From: Hymenobacter norwichensis DSM 15439
GTDB lineage: Bacteria > Bacteroidota > Bacteroidia > Cytophagales > Hymenobacteraceae
Length of the DNA stretch: 64,000 nucleotides
Direction: 5' to 3'
NCBI RefSeq assembly: GCF_000420705.1
Contig: NZ_ATVL01000008.1
Location: 339,923 to 403,922 of the forward strand
Shown piece after piece: positions 37,232 through 46,404 of this stretch. Each line of letters opens with the position of its first letter. Position 1 is the first letter of the stretch. Made by a program: the position numbers and the translations under genes. Below the pieces are notes generated by a model. The model was not told the DNA's origin. It searched no databases and saw only the letters and a program-made list of their open reading frames with translations.

Positions 37232-38476
37232 ATGATTCTCCGCCTCCGATTTATCCTGTTGCTGCTGTTGGCTCCTGCTCTGGTTTTCGCCCAGCGGCCC
37301 GACACTGCTCGCTCGTCGTCGCCTATCCGCAATATTGAAACCGATAATGTAGACGTGCTACCCACAGCCAACACCAAGGGCTGGCTACTGCTCGACAAGG
37401 ATATCCAAACTGAGCTGGAAGGTGCGGTGCAGAACCTCTACAACTGCAAGTATGAGCGGGCCGAAAAGCAATTCCGCTCATTGCGGCGGCGTTACCCGCA
37501 GCACCCTATGCCCTATTTTCTAATGGGCCTGAGCCAGTGGTGGAAAATTGTACCTACCAACATTAAGACCAAGCAGTACGACAAGCTGTTTTTTGCCTAC
37601 ATGGATTCCACCATCCAGAAAGGTGAAGCGCTGTACGACGCCGACAACCGGAACTACGAAGCCTGCTTTTTTCTAGCAGCGGCCTACGGCTTCGATGGCC
37701 GCCTGCATGCCGAGCGGTCTAACTGGCCCAAGGCTACGGTTAGCGCCAAACGGGCATTGAAGTATTTGGAAATCAGCAAGGAAGCCAACGGCCTGAGCCC
37801 AGAATTTCTATTCGGACAGGCCTTGTTCAACTATTACGCCGTCTGGATTCCGGATAACTACCCATTGCTCAAGCCGGTGCTGCTGCTCTTCCCAAAAGGC
37901 AACAAGCAACTAGGGCTGCAACAGTTGCGCAGCGTAGCCGACAACGGCTTTTATGTGGCTCCCGAAGCCAAGGTATTTCTGATGCGCATCCTCAACAATG
38001 AGGAAAACAACTGGGAGGCCGCGGCCCCCATTGCCCGTAACCTCGCTAAAACCTACCCCGACAATGGTTATTTCCAGCGGTTCTACGCGCTGTCGTGCTT
38101 TAACCTAGGTGATTTTCGGGAGTGTGAGCGGCTTAGCCTGGAGATACTCAATAAGCTCAACCAGGGCCTGCCTGGCTATGAAGCCACCAGTGGGCGCTAC
38201 GCCACTTACTTTCTAGCGTGGCTGATGCAGAACCGCTACAAGGACTTAGAGAAGGCCAAAGATTATTACCAGCGTTGCATCGTTTTCTCGGAATTGACCG
38301 ACGAAGTAAAAGGAGGTTTTTACTTGCATTCCAACTACAACCTAGCCCGGTTGGCTGACAAAGAAAAAGACAAGGCTACCGCCCGCCGCTATTACTTGAT
38401 TGTAGCCGATATTGCCGATAAAAAATCGGCTGCCTACCGCGAGGCAAAAGCCTATTTGAAGAAAAATAAGAAGTAG
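37232..38476 (+). CDS. Exported TPR-like protein of unknown function
   Basis: A 414-residue protein with signal peptide RFILLLLLAPALVFAQ followed by an all-helical domain. Repeats of TPR type are visible, for example AVQNLYNCKYERAEKQFRSL, YPQHPMPYFLMGLSQWW, ALYDADNRNYEACFFLAAAYG and TYPDNGYFQRFYALSCFNLGDF. Such proteins often act as scaffolds in the periplasm. Start ATG 37232 begins the signal; an earlier TTG at 37214 is not needed. The next gene begins 17 bases after its stop, so the pair is probably co-transcribed, which links it to polysaccharide assembly. Confidence 0.75.
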   Translation: MILRLRFILLLLLAPALVFAQRPDTARSSSPIRNIETDNVDVLPTANTKGWLLLDKDIQTELEGAVQNLYNCKYERAEKQFRSLRRRYPQHPMPYFLMGLSQWWKIVPTNIKTKQYDKLFFAYMDSTIQKGEALYDADNRNYEACFFLAAAYGFDGRLHAERSNWPKATVSAKRALKYLEISKEANGLSPEFLFGQALFNYYAVWIPDNYPLLKPVLLLFPKGNKQLGLQQLRSVADNGFYVAPEAKVFLMRILNNEENNWEAAAPIARNLAKTYPDNGYFQRFYALSCFNLGDFRECERLSLEILNKLNQGLPGYEATSGRYATYFLAWLMQNRYKDLEKAKDYYQRCIVFSELTDEVKGGFYLHSNYNLARLADKEKDKATARRYYLIVADIADKKSAAYREAKAYLKKNKK

Positions 38477-38493
38477 GGTAAATCTTTAGCTTA

Positions 38494-39828
38494 ATGGAAT
38501 TAAAAGACCTATTTCTAACCCCTTTTTATCTAGCCCTATTTTATGGGCTTGCTTTTGCATTGCGTCCGCGTTTCACTAATGCATACACGCATAAATACTT
38601 TATCCCAGCTCTATCACTCAAATTTATAGGGGCAATTGCGCTAGGACTTATTTACCAATTTTATTACAATGGAGGCGATACTTTCAATTATTACTTACAC
38701 GTCAAGATTATTTACAGCGCTTTTACCAGCAATTTCAGCGATGGCCTTAGCTTACTTACACATTTAGGCCAGCCTCTTCCTAACTTAGCTAAATACACCA
38801 CCTACATGTTTTGGTGGGAACCTGGTTCGTCTGAGCTATTCGTTGTGCGTATTGCAGTAATCATGGCGTTACTATCTTTTAATACGTATACTGTTATTGC
38901 ACTCTTCTTCGCTTTTATAAGTTTCTGTGGGATGTGGTCTATGTATATCACATTTGTCAGAATATATCCAGCAGCCTATAAAAAACTGGCCATTGCCATT
39001 TTTTTTCTACCCTCCGTATTTTTTTGGGGCTCAGGGCTGATGAAAGACTCCTTATGCATTGGCGCACTAGGCTGGACTTTCTACGGATTTTACAACGTAT
39101 TTATTGCAAAACGTAACATAGTTCAGTCCAGTCTTCTAGGAGTATTAGGAATATATATACTGGCTGGAGCTAAAATATATATTCTCCTTTCTTTTATGCC
39201 ACCAGCTTTATTTTGGGTATTCAATGAAAACAGTGCTAAGATAAAATCATCCACTTTACGAATTATGCTAAAGCCTTTATTCATTACAGCTGGAGCAGTA
39301 GCAGCGTATTACGGTGCTACAAATTTAACAGCGGGTGATGAGCGTTTTGATGTAGAGAAAATAGGAGAACGAAGCAAAATAACGCAAGAGTATCTTAGTG
39401 AGTATGTAAAGAGTGGCTCAGCTTATCATATTGGAGAACTGGATGGCTCGTTGGGCTCTATTGTTAAAGTTGCTCCGCAAGCTGTTTTTATTTCCTTATT
39501 CAGACCTTTTTTGTTTGAAGCCAGGAACCCAGTTATGCTATTATCAGCTCTAGAAGCGGCGCTATTTCTGTACCTTACAGTAACCCTTTTTTATAAAACC
39601 GGGCTATTAAAGGGGTTAGGATTAATAGCAGCGGAGCCCATTCTCACATTCTGCTTTATCTTCTCTATTATCATGGCTATTGGGGTGGGCACTACCAGTG
39701 GTAACTTCGGCACGCTAGTACGCTATAAAATTCCGCTAATGCCTTTCTTTTTGTCGGCGCTTTATATCATGCAGTTCAAAGCCCAGGCCGCACAGAGCCC
39801 CAAACGCGTACGATCTGTGGCCGCTTAA
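38494..39828 (+). CDS. Polytopic membrane protein, Wzy-like or glycan-modifying candidate
   Basis: A 444-residue protein with about 10 membrane segments (for example LYGLAFALRPRF, VIMALLSFNTYTVIALFFAFISF, AIFFLPSVFFWGSGLMKDSLCIGALGWTFYGFY) and few soluble loops. The segment YYNGGDTFNYYLH after the second segment and the VRYKIPLMPFFLSALY near the end recall O-antigen polymerase and GT-C type enzymes, but no family signature is certain. The DNA is much more AT-rich than the adjacent genes. It sits at the edge of the surface-polysaccharide locus, which supports a role in polymerising or elongating the glycan; this is inference. Confidence 0.6.
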   Translation: MELKDLFLTPFYLALFYGLAFALRPRFTNAYTHKYFIPALSLKFIGAIALGLIYQFYYNGGDTFNYYLHVKIIYSAFTSNFSDGLSLLTHLGQPLPNLAKYTTYMFWWEPGSSELFVVRIAVIMALLSFNTYTVIALFFAFISFCGMWSMYITFVRIYPAAYKKLAIAIFFLPSVFFWGSGLMKDSLCIGALGWTFYGFYNVFIAKRNIVQSSLLGVLGIYILAGAKIYILLSFMPPALFWVFNENSAKIKSSTLRIMLKPLFITAGAVAAYYGATNLTAGDERFDVEKIGERSKITQEYLSEYVKSGSAYHIGELDGSLGSIVKVAPQAVFISLFRPFLFEARNPVMLLSALEAALFLYLTVTLFYKTGLLKGLGLIAAEPILTFCFIFSIIMAIGVGTTSGNFGTLVRYKIPLMPFFLSALYIMQFKAQAAQSPKRVRSVAA

Positions 39829-39850
39829 ATTAGTTTTCTGCGTGTATGTC

Positions 39851-40636
39851 TTAGAATACACCGTTGCGGCGGTTCTTAAGATACTCAGCTAAAGTAGGGT
39901 GCGACCAGAGTTTGGATGTGCCAGTTGGAGTTGGTTGGAGCTTCACATCTTGGTACAACGCGTCTCGTACTGCTTGCTTCAATAAAGGCAAGCCAGCAGC
40001 TAGTTGCAACAGAGGATACGTGACAAAATTATCCTCGGCGGTAGGATGGATTAGGGCCTGTGCAATAATGTCCCCCGTATCAATTCCAGGGTCCACTAAA
40101 TGTACCGAAACCCCACAATGCTGCGGGTCTTGGTTGGCGAGGGCCCAATAGCCGCCATGTACTCCTCGGTAAAGCGGCGTGATACCTGCATGAGTATTAA
40201 TGAATTTACAGGATATGCTAGTCAGCACTTTCTTCGCAATGATACGAGTGCCATTCACTACGACAACATCAGGCTGTAGTTCTTGCAGTTGCGCTATGCA
40301 CTCAGGAGAGTTAACCGATGAAACCCGAATGACGCGGTTTTCAGGTAATGGTCGGTCATCGAGGTGTTCCTGTTTTTTGATTGCTTGCAATCTGGGCTGC
40401 GAAGAGCGACTCAGGGGCAGCGCAATCAGTAATTTGAATAGAATCTGTCCGGCTACAGTGGCATAGCCTAGCTTCTGAGCACGCCGCTTCAGCAATTGCT
40501 TCTGGCCGATAGGGGTTTCTACGATGATGCGGTGAACCCCGAATTCCTTATCAAGCGCATGAAATAAAATGTCGGTGGATTCGCCGGGGCCGGCGAGAAC
40601 GACTATTTTTTTGGCGGGGGAATCAGAGTAGCTCAT
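39851..40636 (-). CDS. Formyltransferase-fold protein (methionyl-tRNA/sugar N-formyltransferase-like)
   Basis: A 261-residue protein with the formyltransferase catalytic triad visible as FINTHAGITPLYRGVHGGYWAL (Asn and His) and DPGIDTGDIIAQ (Asp). The N-terminal Rossmann part KKIVVLAGPGESTDILFHAL binds N10-formyltetrahydrofolate in this family. The normal methionyl-tRNA formyltransferase is about 310 residues with an extra C-terminal domain that is missing here, so a sugar substrate is more likely. Its ATG overlaps the stop of the polysaccharide deacetylase gene by one base (TGATG), so they are translationally coupled. Confidence 0.8.
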   Translation of the reverse strand: MSYSDSPAKKIVVLAGPGESTDILFHALDKEFGVHRIIVETPIGQKQLLKRRAQKLGYATVAGQILFKLLIALPLSRSSQPRLQAIKKQEHLDDRPLPENRVIRVSSVNSPECIAQLQELQPDVVVVNGTRIIAKKVLTSISCKFINTHAGITPLYRGVHGGYWALANQDPQHCGVSVHLVDPGIDTGDIIAQALIHPTAEDNFVTYPLLQLAAGLPLLKQAVRDALYQDVKLQPTPTGTSKLWSHPTLAEYLKNRRNGVF

Positions 40637-41658
40637 CAGTTGGCAGTAACAGGCGCGTGACCTTGTAATTCGGCAGCCATATCACCCATAGATTGGCTTT
40701 GCATTCCGTAAGTAGTATGCAAATGTTGGTAATGCTTGGCTATGCGCCGAAGTACGGCCATGTTCTGCGGGATGTTCACCCCAAAATTGTGGGGATGCCA
40801 CCACAAATGAAACACCTGCCCATGCCGGGCTGCATGCGTCATGCCACTCAAGATGCGGCGCAGGCGCAAGCTTTCCAGTGCTTGCAGTTGCCCAGACCAG
40901 GGCCGCAAAAACCGGCTAGCTGGGATGTTATAAGGAAACTGTCGCGCAATCTGCTGCAAAGAGTGGCAGTTATGCCCCGAAAGGCTAACGTAGGCATCCA
41001 AGAGCCGGGCACCGCGTTTGTAAAGGCTCTGCTGCTCTTCGCTCCGCTCTTTGTAAATCCACGAGTTTTCATTGCCCCGGTAGCTCGTGATACCTAATTC
41101 CTGGCACACCGTTAGGTACTCGGCATTGTATTGGTTACGCGGAAACACGAGGCTGCGCAATTCCATGCCCTGTTCCTGTGCCACTCGCACAGCGGCTTCC
41201 AAGTCGGCACGAAAAGAGGTGGCTGTTTGCCCACGCTCCAAGCAATAGTAGTGGCAGAAAGTATGGGTAGCCATTTCCTGGCCTGGCGTCCGACGAATTT
41301 GCGCAATCAGTGAGCTACCGAAATGGTAGGAGTCGGTGGCTTCATCCTCTCCTACTTGCTCTAAAGCTAAGTATGGCGACAGATTGGTATCGGCATATTC
41401 TGGGCGAACGGTGGGCAAATGAGCCAGCATATCAGCCTTATTCCCAAAAAACAGCAGCCCTACGGTAGCCCAGGTTACGCGCAGCTGAAACTCCTCGAAC
41501 AGCGCCAACATGGCAGGTATTGCCTGCCGTACCCCTAGCAGATTAGCGCCGTATTGCGTTAAGGTCTGCTGGTCGCGCACGCCCCAGTTGATTTCAAAGT
41601 CAAGTGAAATAACAAATCGACCTTGCTCTTGTCTGGGCTGGGCTGTTTGTACTTGCAT
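40636..41658 (-). CDS. Polysaccharide deacetylase family protein (NodB-like)
   Basis: A 340-residue protein with NodB-fold features: the first catalytic aspartate segment VISLDFEINWG near residue 20, motif 2 as THTFCHYYC (HxxxH metal ligands), and a later FPRNQYNAEYL region. It probably removes an acetyl group from an N-acetyl sugar in the surface glycan or modifies a precursor. It overlaps the formyltransferase-fold gene by one base, so a deacetylate-then-formylate sequence is an attractive, unproven idea. Confidence 0.8.
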   Translation of the reverse strand: MQVQTAQPRQEQGRFVISLDFEINWGVRDQQTLTQYGANLLGVRQAIPAMLALFEEFQLRVTWATVGLLFFGNKADMLAHLPTVRPEYADTNLSPYLALEQVGEDEATDSYHFGSSLIAQIRRTPGQEMATHTFCHYYCLERGQTATSFRADLEAAVRVAQEQGMELRSLVFPRNQYNAEYLTVCQELGITSYRGNENSWIYKERSEEQQSLYKRGARLLDAYVSLSGHNCHSLQQIARQFPYNIPASRFLRPWSGQLQALESLRLRRILSGMTHAARHGQVFHLWWHPHNFGVNIPQNMAVLRRIAKHYQHLHTTYGMQSQSMGDMAAELQGHAPVTAN

Positions 41659-41673
41659 AGGTAGCGGAATGGC

Positions 41674-42747
41674 TTAGCTGAACAGAGCCAGAAAGTTTTC
41701 TTTATTGGATGCCACAGAATAGCGTTCTACAATAGTACGGCGCGCCGCCGCACCTTGGCTAGCGCGGAGATTCTGGTCGGCCAGTAGTTGGCGCAGCGCC
41801 GCGTACCACTGTTCCTGATCGTCGCACACGAAGCCGTTGTAGTTGTCCTGCACCACTTCTGTGTTCATTCCCACTGGTGATACCAGCGCCGGCATTCCCA
41901 ATGACATGTATTGTAGCGCTTTGAAAGCGCATTTTCCGCGGGCCCAAGGGTCATCAACCAACGGCATCAGCCCAACATGAAACTCGCCTAAATCGGCTAT
42001 TTCAGTGGCCTTCTGCCAAGGCACGTAAGTAAGACTGCGTAGATCAGTATGCGTGGGAGGCTGGTTGGAAATAACACGAAATTCAAAATCATAGCCTTCT
42101 TGTTCCAGGCGGCTAAGCACAGGCCATACCAAATCGAGGTGGCGTAAGGTGGTATGCGTACCCGTCCAACCAATAATGGGCCGTGCTACCTGTTGCTGGT
42201 TCCGGATACGGTTATGCAGGTGCTCGGTGTCAAGAGTAGTAGGGTTGATGATGCAGTGCGGGTTGAATTGACGGGCATAAGCACACAAGTAGGCGTTGCC
42301 GCAGCTCACTTTGTAGGCCCAACGGCAAATCTGCCCTACTTTCTGCTGCCATTTCAACCTGCTAATGAATGTCTGTTCCCCGGCCGGATCTTTCATCCAG
42401 ATGGCATCATCGAAATCGTAAATGATTCGCTTCCGCAAAACCTTGGCAACAATCCACTCAAAAAGCGGGGGGCCGATGGGGCCTGCTTCGCGGTGAATGA
42501 ACACGTACTCATAGCCAGGCACGGTAAATAGCAGCATTGCCCGCCGCAAAAAACCCAGCAGAATACCCAGCACCTTGGCTACCGTATGCCCAGGCTTATA
42601 AAGGATAGCCCAGGTAGCATCGGACAGAAAGGGGGCGAGATGATACGTATGTCCGGCCTCGGGCAGAAAGTCGAGATATTGCTCGAACCGGAACCGCTGC
42701 GACGGGGCCTTGCCAGGCGGGTAAGGAACCACAAAAAGAATGCGCAT
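41674..42747 (-). CDS. Glycosyltransferase, GT4 family
   Basis: Probable sugar-nucleotide-dependent transferase of the GT-B fold. From ATG 42747 it has 357 residues beginning MRILFVVPYPPGKAPSQRFRF. The C-terminal domain carries PIIGWTGTHTTLRHLDLVWPVL and GLMPLVDDPWARGKCAFKALQYMSLGMPALVSP, which is the variant EX7E region with K and E/Q changes. A longer reading from 42891 overlaps the aminotransferase gene and is unlikely. It lies 29 bases after that gene and 15 before the deacetylase, consistent with one transcript. Confidence 0.82.
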   Translation of the reverse strand: MRILFVVPYPPGKAPSQRFRFEQYLDFLPEAGHTYHLAPFLSDATWAILYKPGHTVAKVLGILLGFLRRAMLLFTVPGYEYVFIHREAGPIGPPLFEWIVAKVLRKRIIYDFDDAIWMKDPAGEQTFISRLKWQQKVGQICRWAYKVSCGNAYLCAYARQFNPHCIINPTTLDTEHLHNRIRNQQQVARPIIGWTGTHTTLRHLDLVWPVLSRLEQEGYDFEFRVISNQPPTHTDLRSLTYVPWQKATEIADLGEFHVGLMPLVDDPWARGKCAFKALQYMSLGMPALVSPVGMNTEVVQDNYNGFVCDDQEQWYAALRQLLADQNLRASQGAAARRTIVERYSVASNKENFLALFS

Positions 42748-42776
42748 ACGCGGCAGAAGGGCAAGCTGAAAACAAA

Positions 42777-43910
42777 CTATAACACCTGGTAGAAACGGAG
42801 CACCGCCTGAATAATGCGTTGCTGCTGGCTTTCTTCCAGTTCCGTGTACAAAGGTAGCCGAACCAGACAATCGGCGTAGTGCTCGGCCCAAGGCAATGGT
42901 CGACCATCGTGGCGAGAGGCGTAGTAGGGGCTGCTGTGCAGGGGTTGGTAATGAAAAATGGCGGTGATGTCTTGTTGCTTCAATTCAGCAATCAAAGCAG
43001 TGCGCTCAGTCAAATTGCGGCAAACCAGGTAAAATAAATGGCCGTTTTGCGCGGTATAGTCGGGCACAAATGGCAGCCCTACACCCAATTGCGCCAAGGG
43101 CTGCAACTCCGCAAAATACCGTACCCAAATGGCTCGACGGCGCTGCTGAATTGCCTCCAGGTCCTCTAGCTGTGCCCACAAAAATGCCGCGTTTATTTCG
43201 GCTGGCAGAAATGAAGAGCCAATATCCACCCAGCTATACTTAGCCACTTCGCCCCGGAAAAAAGCGGCGCGGTTGGTGCCTTTTTCGCGCAGAATCTCGG
43301 CCCGCGCTACCAACTGCAGATCGGTAATGGCCAGCATACCGCCTTCCCCACCGGCCGTCACGTTCTTGGTTTCGTGGAAAGAAAATGCACCTAAAGCTCC
43401 CAAGGTGCCCAGCGGCTGCCCCCGAAAGTTGCCATCCAGGGCTTGAGCAGCATCTTCCACTACATCAAGTCCGTGGCGCTCAGCTACTGCGCGTACGGCC
43501 TCCATGTCGCAGGCTACGCCGGCATAATGCACAGGCACAATGGCGCGGGTACGAGGCGTAACCAAGGCTTCCAACTGAGTGGTATCCATGGCCGGACTGT
43601 CGGATGAGCTATCAACAAAGATTAGCTTAGCCCCCCGCAACGCAAACGCCGTGGCCGTAGACGAAAACGTGAAGCTAGGGAGTAGGACCTCGTCGCCGGG
43701 CTCTAGGTCGAGAAGCAAGGCGGCCAATTCCAGCGCATCGGTACCCGAGGTAGTTAGGAGCACGCGGGGTACGCCTAAGTGGTGCTGTAGCCACTGCTCG
43801 CAACGCCGGGTGAATGCTCCGTCGCCAGACAGCTTACCGGAACGCACGGCCTCCTCGATGTAGCGGGTTTCGGTACCCACGAAGTAAGGCTTGTTGAACG
43901 GAATAAGCAT
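42777..43910 (-). CDS. rffA: dTDP-4-amino-4,6-dideoxyhexose transaminase (DegT/DnrJ/EryC1 family, RffA-like)
   Basis: PLP enzyme that aminates a 4-keto-6-deoxysugar nucleotide. Numbered from ATG 43910 it has 377 residues starting MLIPFNKPYFVGTETRYIEE, close to RffA/WecE. The PLP-binding lysine is in SFHETKN (Lys182), with the usual TSGTDALELAALLL, the VPVHYAGVACDM loop and a C-terminal IFHYQPLHSSPYY, all typical of RffA. An alternative ATG at 43922 adds four residues. A minus-strand TAGTTTTG box with a TTG 17 bases further upstream lies just before the gene. Together with the formyltransferase genes it predicts an N-formylated 4-amino sugar. Confidence 0.85.
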   Translation of the reverse strand: MLIPFNKPYFVGTETRYIEEAVRSGKLSGDGAFTRRCEQWLQHHLGVPRVLLTTSGTDALELAALLLDLEPGDEVLLPSFTFSSTATAFALRGAKLIFVDSSSDSPAMDTTQLEALVTPRTRAIVPVHYAGVACDMEAVRAVAERHGLDVVEDAAQALDGNFRGQPLGTLGALGAFSFHETKNVTAGGEGGMLAITDLQLVARAEILREKGTNRAAFFRGEVAKYSWVDIGSSFLPAEINAAFLWAQLEDLEAIQQRRRAIWVRYFAELQPLAQLGVGLPFVPDYTAQNGHLFYLVCRNLTERTALIAELKQQDITAIFHYQPLHSSPYYASRHDGRPLPWAEHYADCLVRLPLYTELEESQQQRIIQAVLRFYQVL

Positions 43911-43944
43911 AAAGGCCGACATAAACCACCCGGAGGCGGGGCGG

Positions 43945-43952
43945 CAAAACTA
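43945..43952 (-). promoter_or_regulatory. TTG-N17-TAGTTTTG promoter for the aminotransferase operon
   Basis: TAGTTTTG fits TAnnTTTG, and a TTG lies 17 bases upstream at the -33 position, one of the best complete promoters in the window. It should drive the minus-strand genes from 43910 downward. Confidence 0.55.
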
Positions 43953-43991
43953 GCAGGATTCCAGCGAATCAATGGCTACACTACCTGACAC

Positions 43992-44675
43992 CTACGATGC
44001 TTTTATGTTTTGCCAGAATGCTTCGTCAAATTCATTGAGGCTATAACTCAACGCGGGTGTGAAAGTCAAGTGCCTTTCCAGCATAACGCAAACCGTTGAA
44101 CTACCCGACCGCACACCGGACGCTCGCTGTATTAGTTCTTGCAATAAAATGCTGTTTGCTGCTCTAAATATGAGTTCAGCAACTTCACTCAATTCATCTG
44201 CATTCCAATCAACTGCCATTGCAACTTGAGAAAGGCAACGGCCGCTATCTACTTGCTCATTTAGCTCGTGGCAAGTTGCACCAACTATCGTTGCATTGAT
44301 AAGGCGCGCTTGCTCAAGTGTTTGCATTCCAATCAATCCCTTGAATGCAGGCAGAAGCGAGTAATGCAAATTAATAAATAGGTTAGGCAACAAGCGGAGG
44401 GTTTCCGCATCAATAATCTTGTGAATATTAGTAATTACTACATCGGGCGATGCTTTATGCAAAGCCTCTCGTAGCTCTTCGGTATTATTTCGCTTGTAAT
44501 TTATCTGCTGGCATGGCAAGCCGGCTGTACGGGCATACTCCAAGGCACCACAGGCCCGGTCTGCTAGCACAGTAGTCACCTCGAAAGGCAGGTTCATCTT
44601 TTGTGCGGCCAAGTGGATGAACTTAAGTGTTCCTCCCTTTCCAGATACAAGAAAGCCAATTCTTATTTTTCGCAT
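43992..44675 (-). CDS. Formyltransferase-fold protein (PurN-like, glycan locus)
   Basis: A 227-residue protein with start MRKIRIGFLVSGKGGTLKFIHLA, which matches the PurN/GART Rossmann start, and the catalytic set FINLHYSLLPAFKGLIG (Asn, His) with Asp in NEQVDSGRCLSQ. Unlike true PurN, it sits in a polysaccharide locus beside an RffA-like aminotransferase and lacks neighbouring purine genes. A role as sugar N-formyltransferase is therefore more likely than de novo purine synthesis (inference). The DNA is AT-richer than its neighbours. It is followed 18 bases upstream by a GT2 gene. Confidence 0.75.
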   Translation of the reverse strand: MRKIRIGFLVSGKGGTLKFIHLAAQKMNLPFEVTTVLADRACGALEYARTAGLPCQQINYKRNNTEELREALHKASPDVVITNIHKIIDAETLRLLPNLFINLHYSLLPAFKGLIGMQTLEQARLINATIVGATCHELNEQVDSGRCLSQVAMAVDWNADELSEVAELIFRAANSILLQELIQRASGVRSGSSTVCVMLERHLTFTPALSYSLNEFDEAFWQNIKAS

Positions 44676-44693
44676 AACCCCTAATCTACCAAA

Positions 44694-45641
44694 CTATTCC
44701 AGCGTTTCGGCCTCGATGAAATCGGGGCGACGGGTTGTTTTGAGATTGATGCGGTGAATATACTCGCCGAGGATGCCCATGCCCAACAGCAGCATTCCCA
44801 CCCCTACCCCAATAGCCACGATAAGCGAGGCGAAACCTGGCAACAGGTCATTATAAAACAGCTTCCGCAGCAGGATATAACTGGAATAGAGCGTAGTAAG
44901 CACAAATACCAGCAACGACGCATACGACAGCAGCCGCACCGGTAAGTCGGAGAAGGTGAAGAAGATATTGATGGAATGCCGCACCAACCGCCCTAGGGTG
45001 TAGCTGCTGCGGCCCACTAGGCGCGGCTGATGCGCTACCGGTACGCTGGCTACACTACTGGTTACCCAGGTTAAGTAACCATCGAGAAAAGTATAGGAAT
45101 TGCGCATACCCAGGCAGTGCCGGGCCACTTCGGTTTTCAGTAGGCGAAACGCGGAATAGTCGGGGTGCAGTTCTGGGATACCCACACGCAGCAGCTGCCG
45201 CAGCAGCCCCGACGTGACATTGCGCCAGCCCGCATGTTGCCGCACTATGTAGCAGCCATACACCACGTCAAAATCACCCTCGGCCTGCCGTTGAATCAGT
45301 TGAGTGATATCGGCCGGAACGTGCTGCAAATCTTCGTCGAGCGTGACAATAAATTGCCCCTGAGCGTGTCGAAAGCCGCAAAGCAGCGCGTTGTGCTGCC
45401 CGAAGTTTCGCGAGAGCCGAATGGCTTTTACGGTATCTGCACCCAACTCCTGCCGCAGCAGCTGCATTACTGTCCAGGCGGCAAGATGGCCGCCGTCGTG
45501 CACCAGAATCAGCTCGTATGAGTAGCCGGCTTCCTCGAAAAACGCCCGCAGTTGCTCTACCAATGGCCGTAAGGTATCCTGTCCTTGAAATACAGGTATC
45601 ACTACGGAATAGTTGAGCGAGTATGTGGAGCGGGTGTTCAT
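44694..45641 (-). CDS. Glycosyltransferase GT2 with C-terminal membrane segments (DPM1/ArnC-like)
   Basis: A 315-residue GT-A transferase. The N-terminal domain shows SVVIPVFQGQDTLRPLVEQL, LVHDGG and the catalytic TLDEDLQHVPADI (DxD-like ED/DLQ), followed by IRLSRNFGQHNALLCGF. Two membrane helices at the C-terminus (LLSYASLLVFVLTTLYSSYILL and LIVAIGVGVGMLLLGMGILGEYI) tether it, as in polyprenyl-phosphate sugar synthases. It likely makes a lipid-linked sugar donor, not the glycan chain itself. Its ATG overlaps the WbqC stop by 4 bases (ATGA). Confidence 0.85.
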   Translation of the reverse strand: MNTRSTYSLNYSVVIPVFQGQDTLRPLVEQLRAFFEEAGYSYELILVHDGGHLAAWTVMQLLRQELGADTVKAIRLSRNFGQHNALLCGFRHAQGQFIVTLDEDLQHVPADITQLIQRQAEGDFDVVYGCYIVRQHAGWRNVTSGLLRQLLRVGIPELHPDYSAFRLLKTEVARHCLGMRNSYTFLDGYLTWVTSSVASVPVAHQPRLVGRSSYTLGRLVRHSINIFFTFSDLPVRLLSYASLLVFVLTTLYSSYILLRKLFYNDLLPGFASLIVAIGVGVGMLLLGMGILGEYIHRINLKTTRRPDFIEAETLE

Positions 45642-46375
45642 AAGGCTCCGGTTGCTGAATTTTGATTAACCTTCCGAAGGTATTGCGCAGCGGCTGGCCC
45701 CGTATTAAACAAAACGTCCACAATGGATACGGCTGGCTCAAACGGCCCGCTATGCACTTGCGGGTACGTGGGGTACCCGGCGTAGTCCATCCATTCCACT
45801 CCGATACTCGCCTCTGCTAGTTGCTCTTCACTTAGATACTGCCGCGCAGCCGGCCCCGATAGATACCGGCGGCCTCCAACTGCCTGCACCAGCTGCACCA
45901 GCCGAGTAGTACGGTCAGCAGTAGGATCATAAACGTATTCAGAGCAGTGGCTGATGCGGGTACGGATGCCCAACTGCTCACAGATGGTCGTCAGGAAAAG
46001 CAGGTTGATATCGGTTAGATAATCCAGTGCAGCCGCTCGGGCATATAAGCCAGCCAGTAACTCACGGCCGAACTGGAAATGCCTGGCTCGCGCGTATGCC
46101 TGACTGAGCGTGCGCCAATGCTGGGCAGCCCAACGGCGGTCCAGCACCTGCGTGTCGCGGATACGCTGCTGCAACGTGTTGCGGCGCACGGGCACGGTTA
46201 GCCACTGCGTACCATGCGCCGTGCGGATGCGGTTACGGTTGCGCCAGTCGTTTTTAGTGTACTGCATGTCGTCGTACACAATGAACTCATCGACGCTGGC
46301 AATCAAATCGAAATACCCGCGCCAGGGCAGGTAATTGGATTGCAGAACGGCGACTTTTTTAATTGATTCGGACAT
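45638..46375 (-). CDS. WbqC family protein
   Basis: Numbered from ATG 46375 (alternative 46396), 245 residues. The start VAVLQSNYLPWRGYFDLIASVDEFIVYDDMQYTKNDWRNRN is diagnostic of the WbqC family, a surface-polysaccharide group of uncertain biochemical role with possible links to sugar modification. A second conserved part is LSGPAARQYLSEEQLAEAGI-like, here with ASIGVEWM, then PFEPAVSIVDVLFNTGP. It overlaps the next gene by four bases, so translation is coupled. Confidence 0.82.
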   Translation of the reverse strand: MSESIKKVAVLQSNYLPWRGYFDLIASVDEFIVYDDMQYTKNDWRNRNRIRTAHGTQWLTVPVRRNTLQQRIRDTQVLDRRWAAQHWRTLSQAYARARHFQFGRELLAGLYARAAALDYLTDINLLFLTTICEQLGIRTRISHCSEYVYDPTADRTTRLVQLVQAVGGRRYLSGPAARQYLSEEQLAEASIGVEWMDYAGYPTYPQVHSGPFEPAVSIVDVLFNTGPAAAQYLRKVNQNSATGAL

Positions 46376-46404
46376 TGGACGGCAACAGTTAGGCACAGCG
46401 CTGG

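Noticed and set aside
43992..44675. Housekeeping PurN (GAR transformylase)
   Set aside because: Fold and catalytic residues match, but the gene lies in a glycan operon beside an RffA-like aminotransferase with no purine genes near. A sugar formyltransferase is more likely, although PurN cannot be strictly excluded.
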